Shown piece after piece: positions 37,271 through 48,812 of a DNA stretch of 64,000 nucleotides. The translations under genes and the position numbers were made by a program. Source of the stretch: Serendipita indica DSM 11827 (taxonomy: Eukaryota > Basidiomycota > Agaricomycetes > Sebacinales > Serendipitaceae); contig CAJVGD010000001.1 in NCBI GenBank assembly GCA_910890315.1, forward strand, positions 2,108,001 through 2,172,000. The letters are read 5' to 3'. Positions within the stretch are counted from its first letter, which is position 1. Each line of letters begins with the position of its first letter. Below the pieces are notes generated by a model, which was given only the letters and a program-made list of their open reading frames with translations, was not told the origin of the DNA and did no database searches.

Positions 37271-38421
37271 GTCCTTTCGACCTGCTATTGTTGTCCTTAT
37301 CCATCACCATAATGCCTATGGCCTGACCAAATAGGGTGCAGTTTGAATACGTCGCTGCCTTATTGTTCGCCTCTTCCATGGCCACAAAGCAAGGGCCCGC
37401 TAATCCGGCTACCGCGCCGCAGCCTTTCTAGACACTACAATCAGTCATTCTTGGTTTACTAAGCAGATCTTCTACATACTTTGTGCATTTTCGGACATTC
37501 CTGTATTTTTCACGATTTTTGGCAGCGTCCAGAGTCTCATTTGGATCGGGTTGTCTCGGCGCAGGCCATTCAATCAAAATGAAAAGGCGCACGCAATGGG
37601 CGGCAGCTCAGCCTCATGTCGACCACGGACCGATTCAACTCCACACACCTCTCGCTCCGTTCTGGAAGTTGCCGCGCCGAATCAGGACAACTATACAGTT
37701 TTGTACGACGGCCGTTTGCCTTGGCCGACCAAGTAAGTTAGCCACGGCCATCGCCCTTATTCAACCTACTCTATTAGATGCAGTTGGTTCAATGCTCAAT
37801 AAAAAGTGTGGATTGTGACGCGCCAACCGATGTTAGCGATGCGCCCACACGTTTTTGACACCCCTTTGAAGGCTGAGACAATCAGAATCCGATAGCTGAC
37901 TTGGACAGGAAAAAACAAATTGGCGCCAAAGAGCAAATTTTGCGAGCTAGATGACGCAACCCTCGCACCGTAATCCTCAAAGACATACTCCCGCGAGCAG
38001 GAGATGGATGGGACTGCACGGGCGCAGGTCCGATAGTTTGAGCATGCGTTGGATACTGTCAAAAGGATCGTCATAGGATCCACTGTTCGCCTCCATACAT
38101 CCTTGAGCCAATGTTCCACTTCAGGCAGGCTGCCCTCCGCGACGACGACTCAATCACTCCAGAAACATACCACAATAATCCGCGCTTGTACCTGAGCCAA
38201 TCTTTATTGGGCCAACCACCGACGAGCCATTGCGGCTTCACATTTTTCCATTGTTATCTCCCAAGGCCGGTGGACCGGCAAGAGGATCCCTGCGGTTTCA
38301 CGAGAGTGGTTTCTCCCAAAACTTTTTTTCCTCGTTTTCGTTCCTCTGAGCGTCTGCGAGATGTTTGAAGAGACAATCTCGAGGCAAGCTTGGTACTCAC
38401 TCTGGATAGGTATCCGTTTCG
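37271..38421. other. Intergenic stretch, no supported gene
   Basis: Upstream of the terpene synthase and downstream of the methyltransferase. A plus-strand frame around 37551-37736 ends before a GTAAGT site (37732) and contains NQDNYTVLYDGRLPWPT, which looks protein-like, but I could not build a gene from it. Confidence 0.35.
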
Positions 38422-39396
38422 TCAAGATAATCCAAGAGCAGAACCTGGTAGGCGCATCTTCCATATCTCAACACCATCCCAAGCTGACGCCCCCTCTGCA
38501 TCCCTCTCCCAGGATAGGCCAGCCTTTTCTAGAGACTTGCGTATCTTGATAGAGCGTATGCGCTCAATCTTGAATCCCCAGACACGACTACACGCCTCGA
38601 ACGTGCTATCCATAAGCTGCGGATCACGCCGTTCGACGGCGACGAAGATTGGGCAAGAGAGCTGCGTCTTTAGCTTTCCTGAAGGCCCCGTCTTGTCACT
38701 GCGTTCATTTGAGGGCATTGAAGCCAACGCTAGGTGATGCAGACTGCGTAGTAGTGGCTCTACGAGGGAGGGCGTGTAAAGGGTATCCGCCGTGACGATG
38801 AGGTCAAACGGTGGGCCGAGTTGCCGTCGAGTACCGTCCATAGAATTCATCTCTCTCTCCAAGTCTGTAGGTTGACTGGAATCTTGAGGTGAGCGCTGCG
38901 TAACACGGAGAGGGTCACGCCATGCCCACCTCTCAGGGGCACGCTCCAGTCGAGCTCTTTGCACTCGATAGTAGCCTCGTTGGCGGATCCTATGTTTGTC
39001 ATGTCCACATTGGCAAGAACATTTGGTCGTAGAACTGTGGAGATCACAGGCTCGATATCCGTCGCGCAAACATCCCATCCCATCGAATAAAGTGCGAGTC
39101 TGCGGCATGAATCAGTATTTAGTTCCCCCTTCTTGAAAGAGTACCTACGCTGTGAGCCCGACGCCGCTCCCTAATTCGATCACGCGTCTCCTCTTCGCTG
39201 TCCCATCATTCTTATTACTCGTATCCGTCTCTTTTTCCAGTATGGAAGCCAAGTAATAGCACAAGACCTGTCCACCGAGCCACAAGGTAGTGCCGTTGGA
39301 TTGCCCATGCTCATCGCGTTGTCGGAGAGTAAAATTTCGACCACCGAGTGTATACTCGAGAAGTTTGATGTGCTTTGTCTCTGATGCCGGCTGCAT
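38422..39396 (-). CDS. Family-16 protein methyltransferase (METTL21-like)
   Basis: SAM-dependent seven-beta-strand methyltransferase, probably modifying Lys on a protein. Exon 1 (from MQPASETKHIK, 39396) has LRQRDEHGQSNGTTLWLGG and motif I VIELGSGVGLTA; exon 2 has LYSMGWDVCATDIEP (motif II acidic residue) and KELDWSVPL; exon 3 has FDLIVTADTLYTPSLVEPLL, the D-x2-Y-type signature of this family, and ends in DGVEIWKMRLPGS, stop 38422-38424. The frame is open upstream to SPRLLLGTMQ without another ATG, so a 5' exon beyond 39396 is possible. Substrate not predictable. Confidence 0.8.
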
Positions 39397-39496
39397 TGTC
39401 CCCAACAGAAGCCTCGGAGAAAAACTATTTGAATTTGAAGGCCTCCAGTCGTTCGTGAATATCGAAGATTGCGAACAAATGATTTTCTAACAAATT

Positions 39497-40345
39497 TTGA
39501 TGATTGGCGCAGCGTCCCAACGAGTAACTCCAAAGATCAAGGTGGTGGAAGTCGCGAAGTTAAGTACTTATTTAGAGACAAAGTTTCTTGAAATAAGGAA
39601 ACTTCTATGACATATATATTTGCTATACTACGCCTGTATAGATGCACGACAGTTGCGGTATCCGCTGCCATGGCTCTGAGTCCCTGAGACCTGTCAGCGG
39701 TCAGACACCATATCGCACTACGTCCAACTTGCCAACGTGATAGAGTTTAGGGAATCCGTGTTGTATTTCCATAGAGGTCGATAAATCCTGACGTCGGATG
39801 GTCGTGACCACAACCGACTTGAACGCATGATGGCTCAGATTGATGTCATAGTCGTCTATTGATTAGATTCAGTCCGAACCACCCCTTGAAGTTCCAGGAA
39901 CTCAAAGTTGAGGTAGCACCTGAGGGCGAAGGAGTTCCCGACGTATCTGAAGGATGTCTTTGCTGGGGTTTGTTCCACTAAATACTGAAACAGTGATCTT
40001 ACGCAGCGCAGAACACGATGAATAGTCCAGTAGTGCTTTGAAAACGTGGGTGGTGTCTTTGAAGAGACAAATGTGGACTCACAAACTGGGCTAGACGCAT
40101 AGGTGTCATCTACGAACACATCCCTTTACCAAATTGCATCGCCGAAGGAGGACCGCGATGATTGGCGTGCCATGCCAACGATGGTCTTCAAAAATCAAGA
40201 TGGTAGAAGTGGTCAAGTGGAATCACCGTCATGCTGCGGCGCCAACCTTCGCGAGGTTCATATGCCATTGAGGCAAAGTCTCTATAGCATAAAAAGAATG
40301 CTTCTATGACAGAGAAACCACTATTTACTATGCAAGGCGCCGATA
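39497..40345 (-). repeat. Duplicated 3' flank of the F-box units
   Basis: The stretch from 39497 (TGATTGGCGCAGCGTCCCAA) is clearly related to that from 40156 (TGATTGGCGTGCCATGCCAA): both go on through AAGATCAAGGTGG / AAAATCAAGATGG-type and AAAGT..ACTTCTATGAC / AAAGT..GCTTCTATGAC-type sequence. The spacing of about 660 bases shows that the duplicated unit includes non-coding 3' flank. Confidence 0.7.
39690..40125 (-). pseudogene. F-box gene fragment (3' end only)
   Basis: It carries only the part matching the second exon and intron of the neighbouring F-box genes: a GTGAGT..TTTCAAAG intron with the same ends and position, then residues like DYSSCSALRKITV and LSHHAFKSVVV. The F-box and the first 280 residues are missing and the frame shifts several times. 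It is a truncated copy left by unequal duplication, not a functional gene. Confidence 0.7.
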
Positions 40346-40437
40346 TATCCACACTTCATTTGTGGTGCATAATTGGTTAGAGATCTAAACCGCTACGATA
40401 AAGGATGATTCTGAGTTTCTCCAAGACGCACTATTGG

Positions 40438-41717
40438 TCAGAGGCCATCTCGCACTACGCCAGCGTGATAGAGCTTCGGGAATACGGCCTGCAAATCCAC
40501 GGCGGTGGTAAGAGTCGGAAAAGAATACTGACACAGGAAGACCACCACCGACTTGAGCGCATGATGGCTCAAGTCGATGAGATAGTCGTCTAATTGACAG
40601 CAATGTGGCTGGGCCCAAGAAAGATGTACGCGTTCCAAGTCATCGATGTTGAGTTCGATACTTTCCAGTGTCCGAGGTCGGGGAAGTCTTTGGAGCATTT
40701 CGAAGATGCATTTGCAGGGACTTGCAACGGCGATACTGTCGGATAGATAACTCGTTATACTGAACTCACGTAGCGCAAAACACGACGAATAGTCCCACGA
40801 CGCTTTGCAATAGTTAGGCACAGCATCCAAAGGACGAAGAATAACTCACGGAGGATATCAAAAGAGCAGGCATCTACTTTCATTTCTAAGCGCCGCATTG
40901 CGGTACATCGTCGAAGGAGCACATTATCTCCTTCACACCACTCTGAGGGATACTCCAAAACATGGAGAACGAGTGTGTGTATATTCTGTAGGCGATTAAA
41001 TCTGTCAAGCCAATCACAAAACGCGGTTATCGCCCAGATCTCTATTTGGACGAGACTCAACCTCCGTATCGGCGGCGGATGAAGCCAGTGTGATAGCTGA
41101 ATGATATCCCTAGACTCCCATGTGGCGTCTTCAACTGTGAGCTCTGTGCAACGCGAGCTTGCCAGGAGTGTAATAAAGTCGTTGAACGATCGAAAATTGA
41201 CGCAATCCAACTCCAGCGAGGTAACGTGGGATATTATGTTATGGAGATGTGCCCATGACCCGCCAGTTTGACGATAGTTGTTAGGCGCGTAGACATGAAC
41301 ATCCCGTAGACGTGGAAATCGAAATGAGCCAGCCACGAAGAAAGCGGGTGGAGGCCCGACAACAAACTCGCTCAGGGGAAGAATGATCTTGATTTCGATG
41401 GTATATTGAGTAGGTCGTCGCGGAGAATTGAAGAATGACAGCATTGGTGCCCATCCTTGGACTGCTGCGCCGACAAGGGAGGTCTCCGGTGTCTGCCTCC
41501 GAAAAAGAGCCCACGGAAAATTCCATGAACTGACCAGTGGAGGAGCCTTTGGCTGCTTCCATCTCGGATATCGCAAGGAAATCGTATGAAATAGTCGTTT
41601 CCAGGCTATGCGCATCCACGCACGACAGACGAGGCTACAAGCTTTGAGAGTGGACTTGGACGTCGAAAATTGGTCAAATATAATTTCCCACAGTTCGACA
41701 GGCAGGTCAGTGGACAT
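40438..41717 (-). CDS. F-box protein, tandem copy A
   Basis: Probable SCF ubiquitin-ligase adaptor. MSTDLPVELWEIIFDQF (from 41717) with LKACSLVCRAWMRIAWKRLF is an F-box in residues 4-50. The rest, about 350 residues, is a leucine-rich, poorly conserved substrate region with LPLSEFVVGPP, FPRLRDVHVYAP, TSLELDCVNFRSFNDF and LHPPPIRRLSLVQIE. One intron (40810-40850 region; GTGAGT to TTGCAAAG) joins DILR to ASWDYSSCFALRE. Stop 40438-40440. The frame is open upstream of the ATG, but the conserved CGCCA..ATGTCC start context seen in all copies supports this start. Closest in the array to copy D. Confidence 0.8.
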
Positions 41718-42181
41718 TTTTGGCGACACGGTGGGGGACAAGCTGGAAAGCACAACCCGTCCACGGTTAGCGCTTGATATTCGGGAACTCGCTCTGTGCC
41801 AGGCACTCGGTACAGACAACCCTCAACAACAACAAGAGCCCTTTCAAGCGCAGAATGGCTCATCTATCGCACATCCCATTCTTTAATGCAATCTACGGGT
41901 TATGCTCAACCAAAATTTGAGCCTGACTGCCACTTTCGCCGTGCTATTGAACAACCTAGCTAGCAACTACGAAACAATTACAACGCTCAAGAATGATGTA
42001 TGTATCCGAATCCATGAGAGCCTGAGATAAAGATTCCAGGGGCAAAAGTGGAGGCCTCGATTGCATAGATTTCACCCTCTGGTATGAGTGGAAGCGATAG
42101 AGAAATCATAAACGTACAACGGTCAGATTTTCAACTATAGTTCAGGAGCTTTCTCCGAGATCGAGACTGACCATAAATTGA
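41718..42181. other. Spacer between F-box copies A and B
   Basis: No gene. It holds the promoter of copy A and the 3' flank of copy B. Confidence 0.5.
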
Positions 42182-43464
42182 CTATAGACTAGCCATTCCG
42201 TCGTACGGATCCATTATTTGAATGTACATTTTGCCGGTGGAATAGAGCTTGGGGAGTATGGATCGGAGCATGAGCTCGAACTCCGCGGGCCTGCGCATAG
42301 GATACCGGGACGTATAGACAACCACCAACCGAAAGGCATGATGGTTTAGATTGGCAAGGTAGTCGTCTAATTCATGGCAGTGCGTCCAAGAAATGTCCAC
42401 CACCTTCTCAAAATTCAAGTTGAGCCTGATCCTTTCCAGCACCTGAGGTCGAGGGAGTCGCTGGAGCATCTGAAGAATGTCTGCGCTATGATTTTTCGTA
42501 CAAAATCCCGAGATAGTGATCTCACGAAGCGCAAAGCATGATGAACAGTCCAATGATGCTTTGCGAGCGTCAGCGGCGGCTTCGAGGAGATGAAACTCGA
42601 CTCACAGACTATCTGAGACAAGTGGCCTTTGCTTGTATCCACTTCTAAACGCTGTACTGAAGCACATCGACGAACAAGGATACTATTTCCTTCGAGATAC
42701 TTTGGGGAACATCCCCGAAGTGTGACCTCTCGTATCTTGGGCAGATGATTAAAGTGACCAAGCCAATCACACAGTGCGGTTATAGCCAGGGTGTCTATTC
42801 GAGCAAGACTTAGCCGGTGCATTGGTGGTGGATGAAGCCGGGGTGGTGATGATTGAACGTTGGTCGCGGTCCTCCATGTCGAATCGCTCATTATAAGTTC
42901 GATACAACGCGAACTCGCAAGGAGTGCCATAAAGTCGTCGAAAGAGCGAAAGTTGACATGAGCAAGCTCCAGCGTGGTGACCTGGGAGATAATGTTGTTC
43001 AAATATGCCCATGGTTCACCAGTTCGGAGAGGTAGATTGAATGCTGAAACGTGGATCTCACGTAGCTGAGGAAATCGAGAGGACCCGGGCTTGAAGATCC
43101 CGGATGGCGGGCTAACTACAGACTCATGCAAAAAAATTTCGATGCGGATTTTGGTTGTATGCTGGGTAGGATGTAGCGGGGAGTTGAAAAATCGCAACAT
43201 TGGCGCCCAACCCTCGCCTGCTCGGCGGGGGGCAGGGGTCTGTTTTGGAGGACGAGCCCACAAAACGTTCCAGGAGCGAGAATTTGGCAGAATCTCGGGG
43301 GCCTCCCATTTCGGATATCGCAAGTAGAGAATACGAAATAGTCGTTTCCAGGCCAGAGTTTTCCAGGAGCGACAGACGAGGCTACACGCTTTCAGGGTGC
43401 GTCTACGTCCAAGAAGCCCGTCAAAAATGATCTCCCAGAGCTCGTTTGGAAGGTGAAAGGACAT
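42182..43464 (-). CDS. F-box protein, tandem copy B
   Basis: Same plan as its neighbours: F-box MSFHLPNELWEIIFDGLLG with LKACSLVCRSWKTLAWKRLF, then ALRYPKWE-like and leucine-rich blocks (QVTTLELAHVNFRSFDDF, LHPPPMHRLSLARID). The intron at the copy-A position (GTGAGTCG to CTCGCAAAG) leads to SSLDCSSCFALREITI and LDDYLANLNHHAFRLVVV; stop TAG 42182-42184. Start chosen at 43464 from the conserved array context. Intact. Substrate unknown. Confidence 0.8.
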
Positions 43465-43709
43465 TATCGGCGACACGGTGGTGTTCTAAGCTAGAAGCGC
43501 CGGCTCTCAGTCCAGGATTTGCAGAACACCTGTAGCTTGATGACGCCACGGGATCCGTAGTTTACCAAAGCTTGATTCATTACCGCACTATCACTGTCTG
43601 ACAAGGACATTCTCAGACCTACCAGCCGATTGCGAGGCTTAGACGTGTTGTATCCGAATTCCACGAGAAAGGTCAAGTTCTCAGGGCATAAACTGGGGGC
43701 ATATATATT

Positions 43710-45077
43710 TCATCCTTTGAGATCTATGCGAGCGATAGAAGACCCTTGAACGTAGAAGGCGTCAGCTTTTCGAAAGCCGAGCTTATAGCCCCGTCCACGC
43801 AGTGTCGTAGGTTCCGCCTTTCGAGTGTCCAGCCTGCCGGCAAAATACAGCTTGGGGAACATGAATTGAGAGACCATAGACTCCGAATCCATGGAAACGG
43901 GCTGCACGTGTCGTGAGGTGTGAAGTACCAGGGACTTAAAGGCACGACGGCTCAGATTGAAGAGATAGTCGTCTAATTCATGGCTTTCACGGTCATTCCC
44001 AGAAAGATCTACGAGATCCAAAGATATGAGCTCGAGCTTGATCCTTTCTAGACGCTCAGGTCGAGCTAGTTTCTGGATCATCCGAAGGATTTCGGCGCAG
44101 GGATTTTCCCAGCAAGATTCTGTTAAAGTAATCTCACGCAGGGCAAAGCAAGAGGAATAGTCCCGAGATGCTTTGCAAAAGTTAGCAGTATCTTTGAAGC
44201 GAACAATGGTAAACTCACAGACTGAGGCACACGTATAGGTGTCACCTATACACACATAGAGAAACTGTACTGACGTGCATCGTTGAAGGAGAACATCGTC
44301 TCCTTGGCGATGCTCTGGCGTACGTCCTTGTAGTTTGAGGGTACGTATATCTCTCAAACAGTCAAAGTGATGGAGCCAATCACACAATGTGGATATAGCC
44401 CAGGTTTCTATTCGGGCAAGGCTTAATGTGTGTATTGGCGGTGGATGAAGCTGGTGTGATAATTGAACGTCAGGTTGGGACTTCCATGTCGAGTCGCTGA
44501 TTATGAGCTCTGTACAACGCGAGCTCGCGAGGAGCGTCATCAAGTCGTTGAAGGAGCGAAAGTTGATGCGAGCAAGCTCCAGCAGAGTGACCTGGGAGAT
44601 TAGGTTGTTCGACTGTAGCCATGAACAACCAGATCGATGGGTGGATCCACACACGAGGACATGAATCTCACGCAAACTCGGAAAGCGAGACGAGTCGGCT
44701 TCGAAGAAGTCGAACGAAGGTGCGACAGCGGACTCGTTCAGGTACAGTCCCATCTTGATTCTGACTGTATACTGAGTAGGTTGTAGTGGAGAGTTGAAAA
44801 ATAGCAACAATGGGGCCCAGCCCTCGTCCACCTCGCTGGCATTGTCAGAGAGGCATTTCCGAGAACGAGCCCACATAGACTGCCAGGAGGAAGTCTTCGG
44901 GGGTGCCATTTGTTGATCCCATGTTGGATACCGCAAGTAAAGAGTATGAAATAGTCGTTTCCAGGCCAGAGACTTCCAGGAGCGACAGACGAGACTACAC
45001 GCTTTCAGAGTGCGAATTTGTCCAAGAAGCCCGTCAAAGATGATCTCCCAGAGCTCGGTCGGAAGGTGAGAGGACAT
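43710..45077 (-). CDS. F-box protein, tandem copy C
   Basis: F-box MSSHLPTELWEIIFDGLLG (start 45077), LKACSLVCRSWKSLAWKRLF, then the leucine-rich body. The conserved intron (GTGAGT..CTGCTAAC..TTGCAAAG, about 44166-44213) is 48 bases long and has no stop in frame, so the whole region reads as one open frame; splicing and retention both give full-length protein, differing by 16 residues. The C-terminus is about 30 residues longer than in the other copies and ends SSIARIDLKG, TGA 43710-43712. Nearest relative is copy B. Confidence 0.8.
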   Translation of the reverse strand: MSSHLPTELWEIIFDGLLGQIRTLKACSLVCRSWKSLAWKRLFHTLYLRYPTWDQQMAPPKTSSWQSMWARSRKCLSDNASEVDEGWAPLLLFFNSPLQPTQYTVRIKMGLYLNESAVAPSFDFFEADSSRFPSLREIHVLVCGSTHRSGCSWLQSNNLISQVTLLELARINFRSFNDLMTLLASSRCTELIISDSTWKSQPDVQLSHQLHPPPIHTLSLARIETWAISTLCDWLHHFDCLRDIRTLKLQGRTPEHRQGDDVLLQRCTSVQFLYVCIGDTYTCASVCEFTIVRFKDTANFCKASRDYSSCFALREITLTESCWENPCAEILRMIQKLARPERLERIKLELISLDLVDLSGNDRESHELDDYLFNLSRRAFKSLVLHTSRHVQPVSMDSESMVSQFMFPKLYFAGRLDTRKAEPTTLRGRGYKLGFRKADAFYVQGSSIARIDLKG

Positions 45078-45509
45078 TATTGGCGACACGGTGGCGTCCA
45101 AGTTAGAAGCGCCGACTGTCGTGCAACTATACCCGCAGCCACAGATGGACAAACGAGTTCACAACAGCAGCCTCTTCCAAGATGCTGGGTGATCTGTCTA
45201 TTGCAGCATATGCCAACCGATTCAATGTCGTCTATGGTGAACCAAGATTCTCCGCAACACACACTCACAATGACGAGATGGTTGCGATGTATAGATATGT
45301 TATATGCACCAGAAACGAGTCCACTAATGAGGTCGGGCTCTCCCTGGCACGTACAGGACGCTTCTATTGCATAGAATTGAGTCGCCAGTACGTGTGGGGG
45401 ATATTTGCACTACAAGTTGGTGAGGATGCCTGAATGCGTGATGCTGTGATTGTCAACGGAAAGTGGATTGACGAGCATCTCCCGAAACTGAGCATTATCA
45501 GTTGTACAG

Positions 45510-46780
45510 TCACTCGGGATACGCATCCATCATCTGGATTTTCAGCTTCCCCGCGGAATAGAGTTTTGGAAATGCGAGCTGCAACCTTCTTGGGCGCTGG
45601 GATGTATGAAGCACCAGCGACTTGAACGCATGGCGGCTCAGGTCGATGAGATAGCTATCCAATTCGTGGTATTCTGTCCAAATAAAGCCTATAAATTTCA
45701 ATAGGTCGAATTTAAGGCTGATCCTTTCCAGTAGATGAGGTCGAGCGAGACGGCGGAGCATCTGAAGGATGCCTGAACAGGGGTTTCCTGTAAACGAGCC
45801 CGTTATGGTGACCTCACGCAGCTCTAAACAGGATGAATAGTCCCATGACGCTTTAATGAAGTTAGCGACGACATCGAGGAGATGAATCTAGACTCACAGG
45901 TTTCATGCAAGTAGAGATCATTTATATACATCTCCAACAACTGCAGTGAAGTACACCGTCGAAGAAGGATGTTGTCTCCTGCATAACATTCCAAGTAGTG
46001 TTTCCCATAACTTGGGGCTCCAAGTGTAATCGCGTGTATGTTTTGCAGTCGATGAAAATGGTTCAGCCAATGACAGAATGCGGATATTGCCCAAGTCTCT
46101 ACTTGGATGAGACTAAGCCTCTGTATTGGTGGTGGATCAAGTCGGTGTGCCAGGTGCGTGCTGTTCCCAGATTTCCATGTCGCTTCCTTCACTGTGAGCT
46201 TAGTGCAGCGTGAATGTGCAAGGAGTGTCATAAAGTCTTTGAACGACCGAAAATTGACGGAAACAAGCTCCAGCGACGTGACCTGGGAGATTACGTTGTT
46301 CAAATGCGCCCATGGACCGGCAGCGTGAAGGGAGGGTTTCCACGCAAGTACGTGAATCTCACGAAGGCGTGGAAACCGAGGGGAACCGGCCACGAGAAGA
46401 CCGAATGGAGGGCCAATAACAAACTCGCTCAGAGGAAGATTGATTTTGATTTTGACGGTGTACTGAGTGGGTTGGAGTTTGGAGTTGAAGAATTGCAAGA
46501 TCGGAACCCATCCCTGGTCCGCTGGGCTGATATACTCATCACAACTATCAATTATTTGCCTCCGAGAACGAGCCCATACGGTCTTTCTGGGATGGGTTCT
46601 TAGTAGAATATCTTGCTCCACCCATTTTGGATATTGGATGGAGATAGTATGGAATAGCCGTGTCCATGCCAGGTCCTTCCAGATATGACAGACAAGGCTA
46701 CACGCTCTCAGAGCGTATGCACACCCCAGAAGAGCGTCAAATATGATCTGCCAGAGCTCGACTGGAAGACGGACGGACAT
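45510..46780 (-). CDS. F-box protein, tandem copy D
   Basis: F-box MSVRLPVELWQIIFDALLG (start 46780) with LRACSLVCHIWKDLAWTRLF; body with LPLSEFVIGPPFGLLVAG and VNFRSFKDFMTLLAHSR, closest to copy A. The intron before ASWDYSSCLELREVTI has the usual position (GTGAGT..TCATTAAAG). Stop 45510-45512. Intact, about 400 residues. Together the four copies form an array on one strand at 1.3 to 1.7 kb spacing. Confidence 0.8.
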
Positions 46781-47506
46781 GCGTGGCGAAACGGTGATGT
46801 CGAAGTGAAGAGGCGCCGACTGTCGTGCCGACGACCCTTATCCATAAATGGACAAGTCGCCCTTCATTTGAACAGCTCGCTTGTTGCATGCGCCATCCCC
46901 TGGTGCTATGTGGTCAAGAAAGCTTGAAGCCTTGCCACGAATTTCACTGCTTGACAAGCCACTTTCGCTCACAGCTACAAGACAACTACGACACGTAAAC
47001 ATGCTGTATATACCAGAAAGTGACCTCCCGTCCGTCAGTCATCGTGCGGCTAGCGCAGTTTCCAGCATCATGTTCGTGTTACGCCACAATCCAAGGGGTT
47101 CATACCGCAAGAAAGACGCTCTCATTCCTCTCAAAGCCATACAGACTCAACTGCAACGCATAACATGTAGTGGCCAGCGCAACGTCGATCGCAACATGTC
47201 GGCCACTCCCAGTCTACTCCTACACTGTGCTGAAGGCATCGTCATTTTCGACTTTTTGACATCTCAGTTGACTTATTCGATTGATTCCACTGCGATTCTC
47301 ACCTTGCTCGAGTCCCCAAAAGTCTACTTGTACTACCCGACAATTATACCCTCGCGATTCGTGCATACCCAACTTTCTGACAAACCTTTCACTTTTTCGA
47401 CCCCCATCCTCCCTGAGCAGTTGGTTTCGTCACCCCAATCGCACCACTCGAACAGCTCCAGCATCCGAGACGTCCATACGATTAACAAGGGACTTTGCAA
47501 ACGAAA
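46781..47506. other. Intergenic, shared upstream region
   Basis: Lies between the divergent F-box copy D and the acidic protein gene. A plus-strand frame from 46881 to 47555 is open but has no domain and overlaps the next gene's 5' end in another frame; most likely 5' UTR. Confidence 0.45.
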
Positions 47507-48682
47507 ATGCCCTTTCTCGTCGAACCCACAGTCGAAAACGAGCGGAAACCCTTAACGTCACCTCCACGAGCAACCTGCGAGCGTCGCGCCAAGTCGTTCG
47601 AGTACAACGGCAAGCTATCCACTGCAGAATTTTTTAGCAGTCGGCAATCTTCTCTGGTAGCTTCTGACAGTGAAAGCAACCCCAACCTTCATTTCGGAGA
47701 CAGCTCGACCGACTCGGTTTATCACGGCGTGTGTGCTGAACCTAACCTTTTGGATGTATGTTTGGATCGATCTGGAGGGTCTTGCGACATTAGTCTACTC
47801 GAGTCACTCGACACCCCGTTCCTTAGCAATGACAGTGTTGATCCGCCTCCTCGCCTTTCGGGGGCTCCACCGGAAATGGAGACGCAAGCCGATAATCGAG
47901 TACTACGACTTACAGTTTTGACTGCAGGAGGAGGAAGTGAATTGCGACTCATTCCTTTACCCGACTCAGACCACTCGCAAGGTGACACGAGCTCGGATGA
48001 CTCATTAATATTGCTTGTCGGTGACGAACTTTGGAGGCCAATCGTGCGAACTACACCCTTCGTTACTGTCACACCTGCTACTCCCCGGATAGGATCCTCG
48101 AATCCAAACCAGGTAAGCTTTTCGACTATCCACACCGTATTCTCACTTTGGAATAGGAATCACATTATTCTATGGACTCTGACGATTCAATGGACACCAG
48201 TCTTCTTCATCCAAGTTTCATAGCAAATGCGTCGATCACTGCAGAAGAAGATTCATTGGACCCGACCAACTGGCAGTATATGATGAATACGGAGGATCAG
48301 AAATTCGATAGGGTGCCCTATTCCTCTGGAGAGGGTAGCTCTTTAGAAGAAGAGGATAGCGAAACGTCCTCATTCTCAGTCCCTCTCGACTTATTGCGTT
48401 ACGATGACGGACTCTCTGCGCTCGAAGACGGTGGAGACCTCTATGAAGACAGTGAGTACACACTTTCAATCTCATTAGACTTGGGGCTCAGTATCTGCGC
48501 AAGGCCTTTGCGAATCCAACGTTCCTCCGAACGGCATTCGGATGCCCAGGTCGACGGAAGACAATATAGCTTCGTTAAACCCACAAGGTGACGTATCCTA
48601 TGACGAGATCTGGGATCAGTTTGACGCAGCTTTGGCGGAGCTGGGCGACGACCAGATGCAGGGCGATCCCGCATCTGGATAG
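47507..48682 (+). CDS. Acidic, Ser/Asp-rich protein of unknown function
   Basis: Start MPFLVEPTVENERK at 47507. Exon 1 runs to SSNPNQ; an intron (GTAAGC to GGAATAG) leads to ESHYSMDSDDSMDTS; exon 2 ends at EDGGDLYED; a second intron (GTGAGT to GGGGCTCAG) leads to ISAQGLCESNVPP and YDEIWDQFDAALAELGDDQ, stop TAG 48680-48682. About 360 residues. Low complexity, strongly acidic, no domain, probably disordered; the last 20 residues form a likely amphipathic helix that may be an activation- or binding-type motif (inference). Leaving the second intron unspliced gives a false stop after PTR. Confidence 0.6.
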
Positions 48683-48812
48683 TCTGGATCCTTCACTATT
48701 CATATATTCATTTTGTAACCTCTTGCAATTTAAATGCTCTCAAACCTACGTCTTCATCCTAGTCAGTCGTCGGTTATGATATACCACTTTGAACCTGATC
48801 GCGTCGAGTGAG

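Noticed and set aside
35387-39396. Terpene biosynthetic cluster
   Set aside because: The neighbours are PRP28 and a protein methyltransferase; no P450, transporter or pathway regulator is adjacent.
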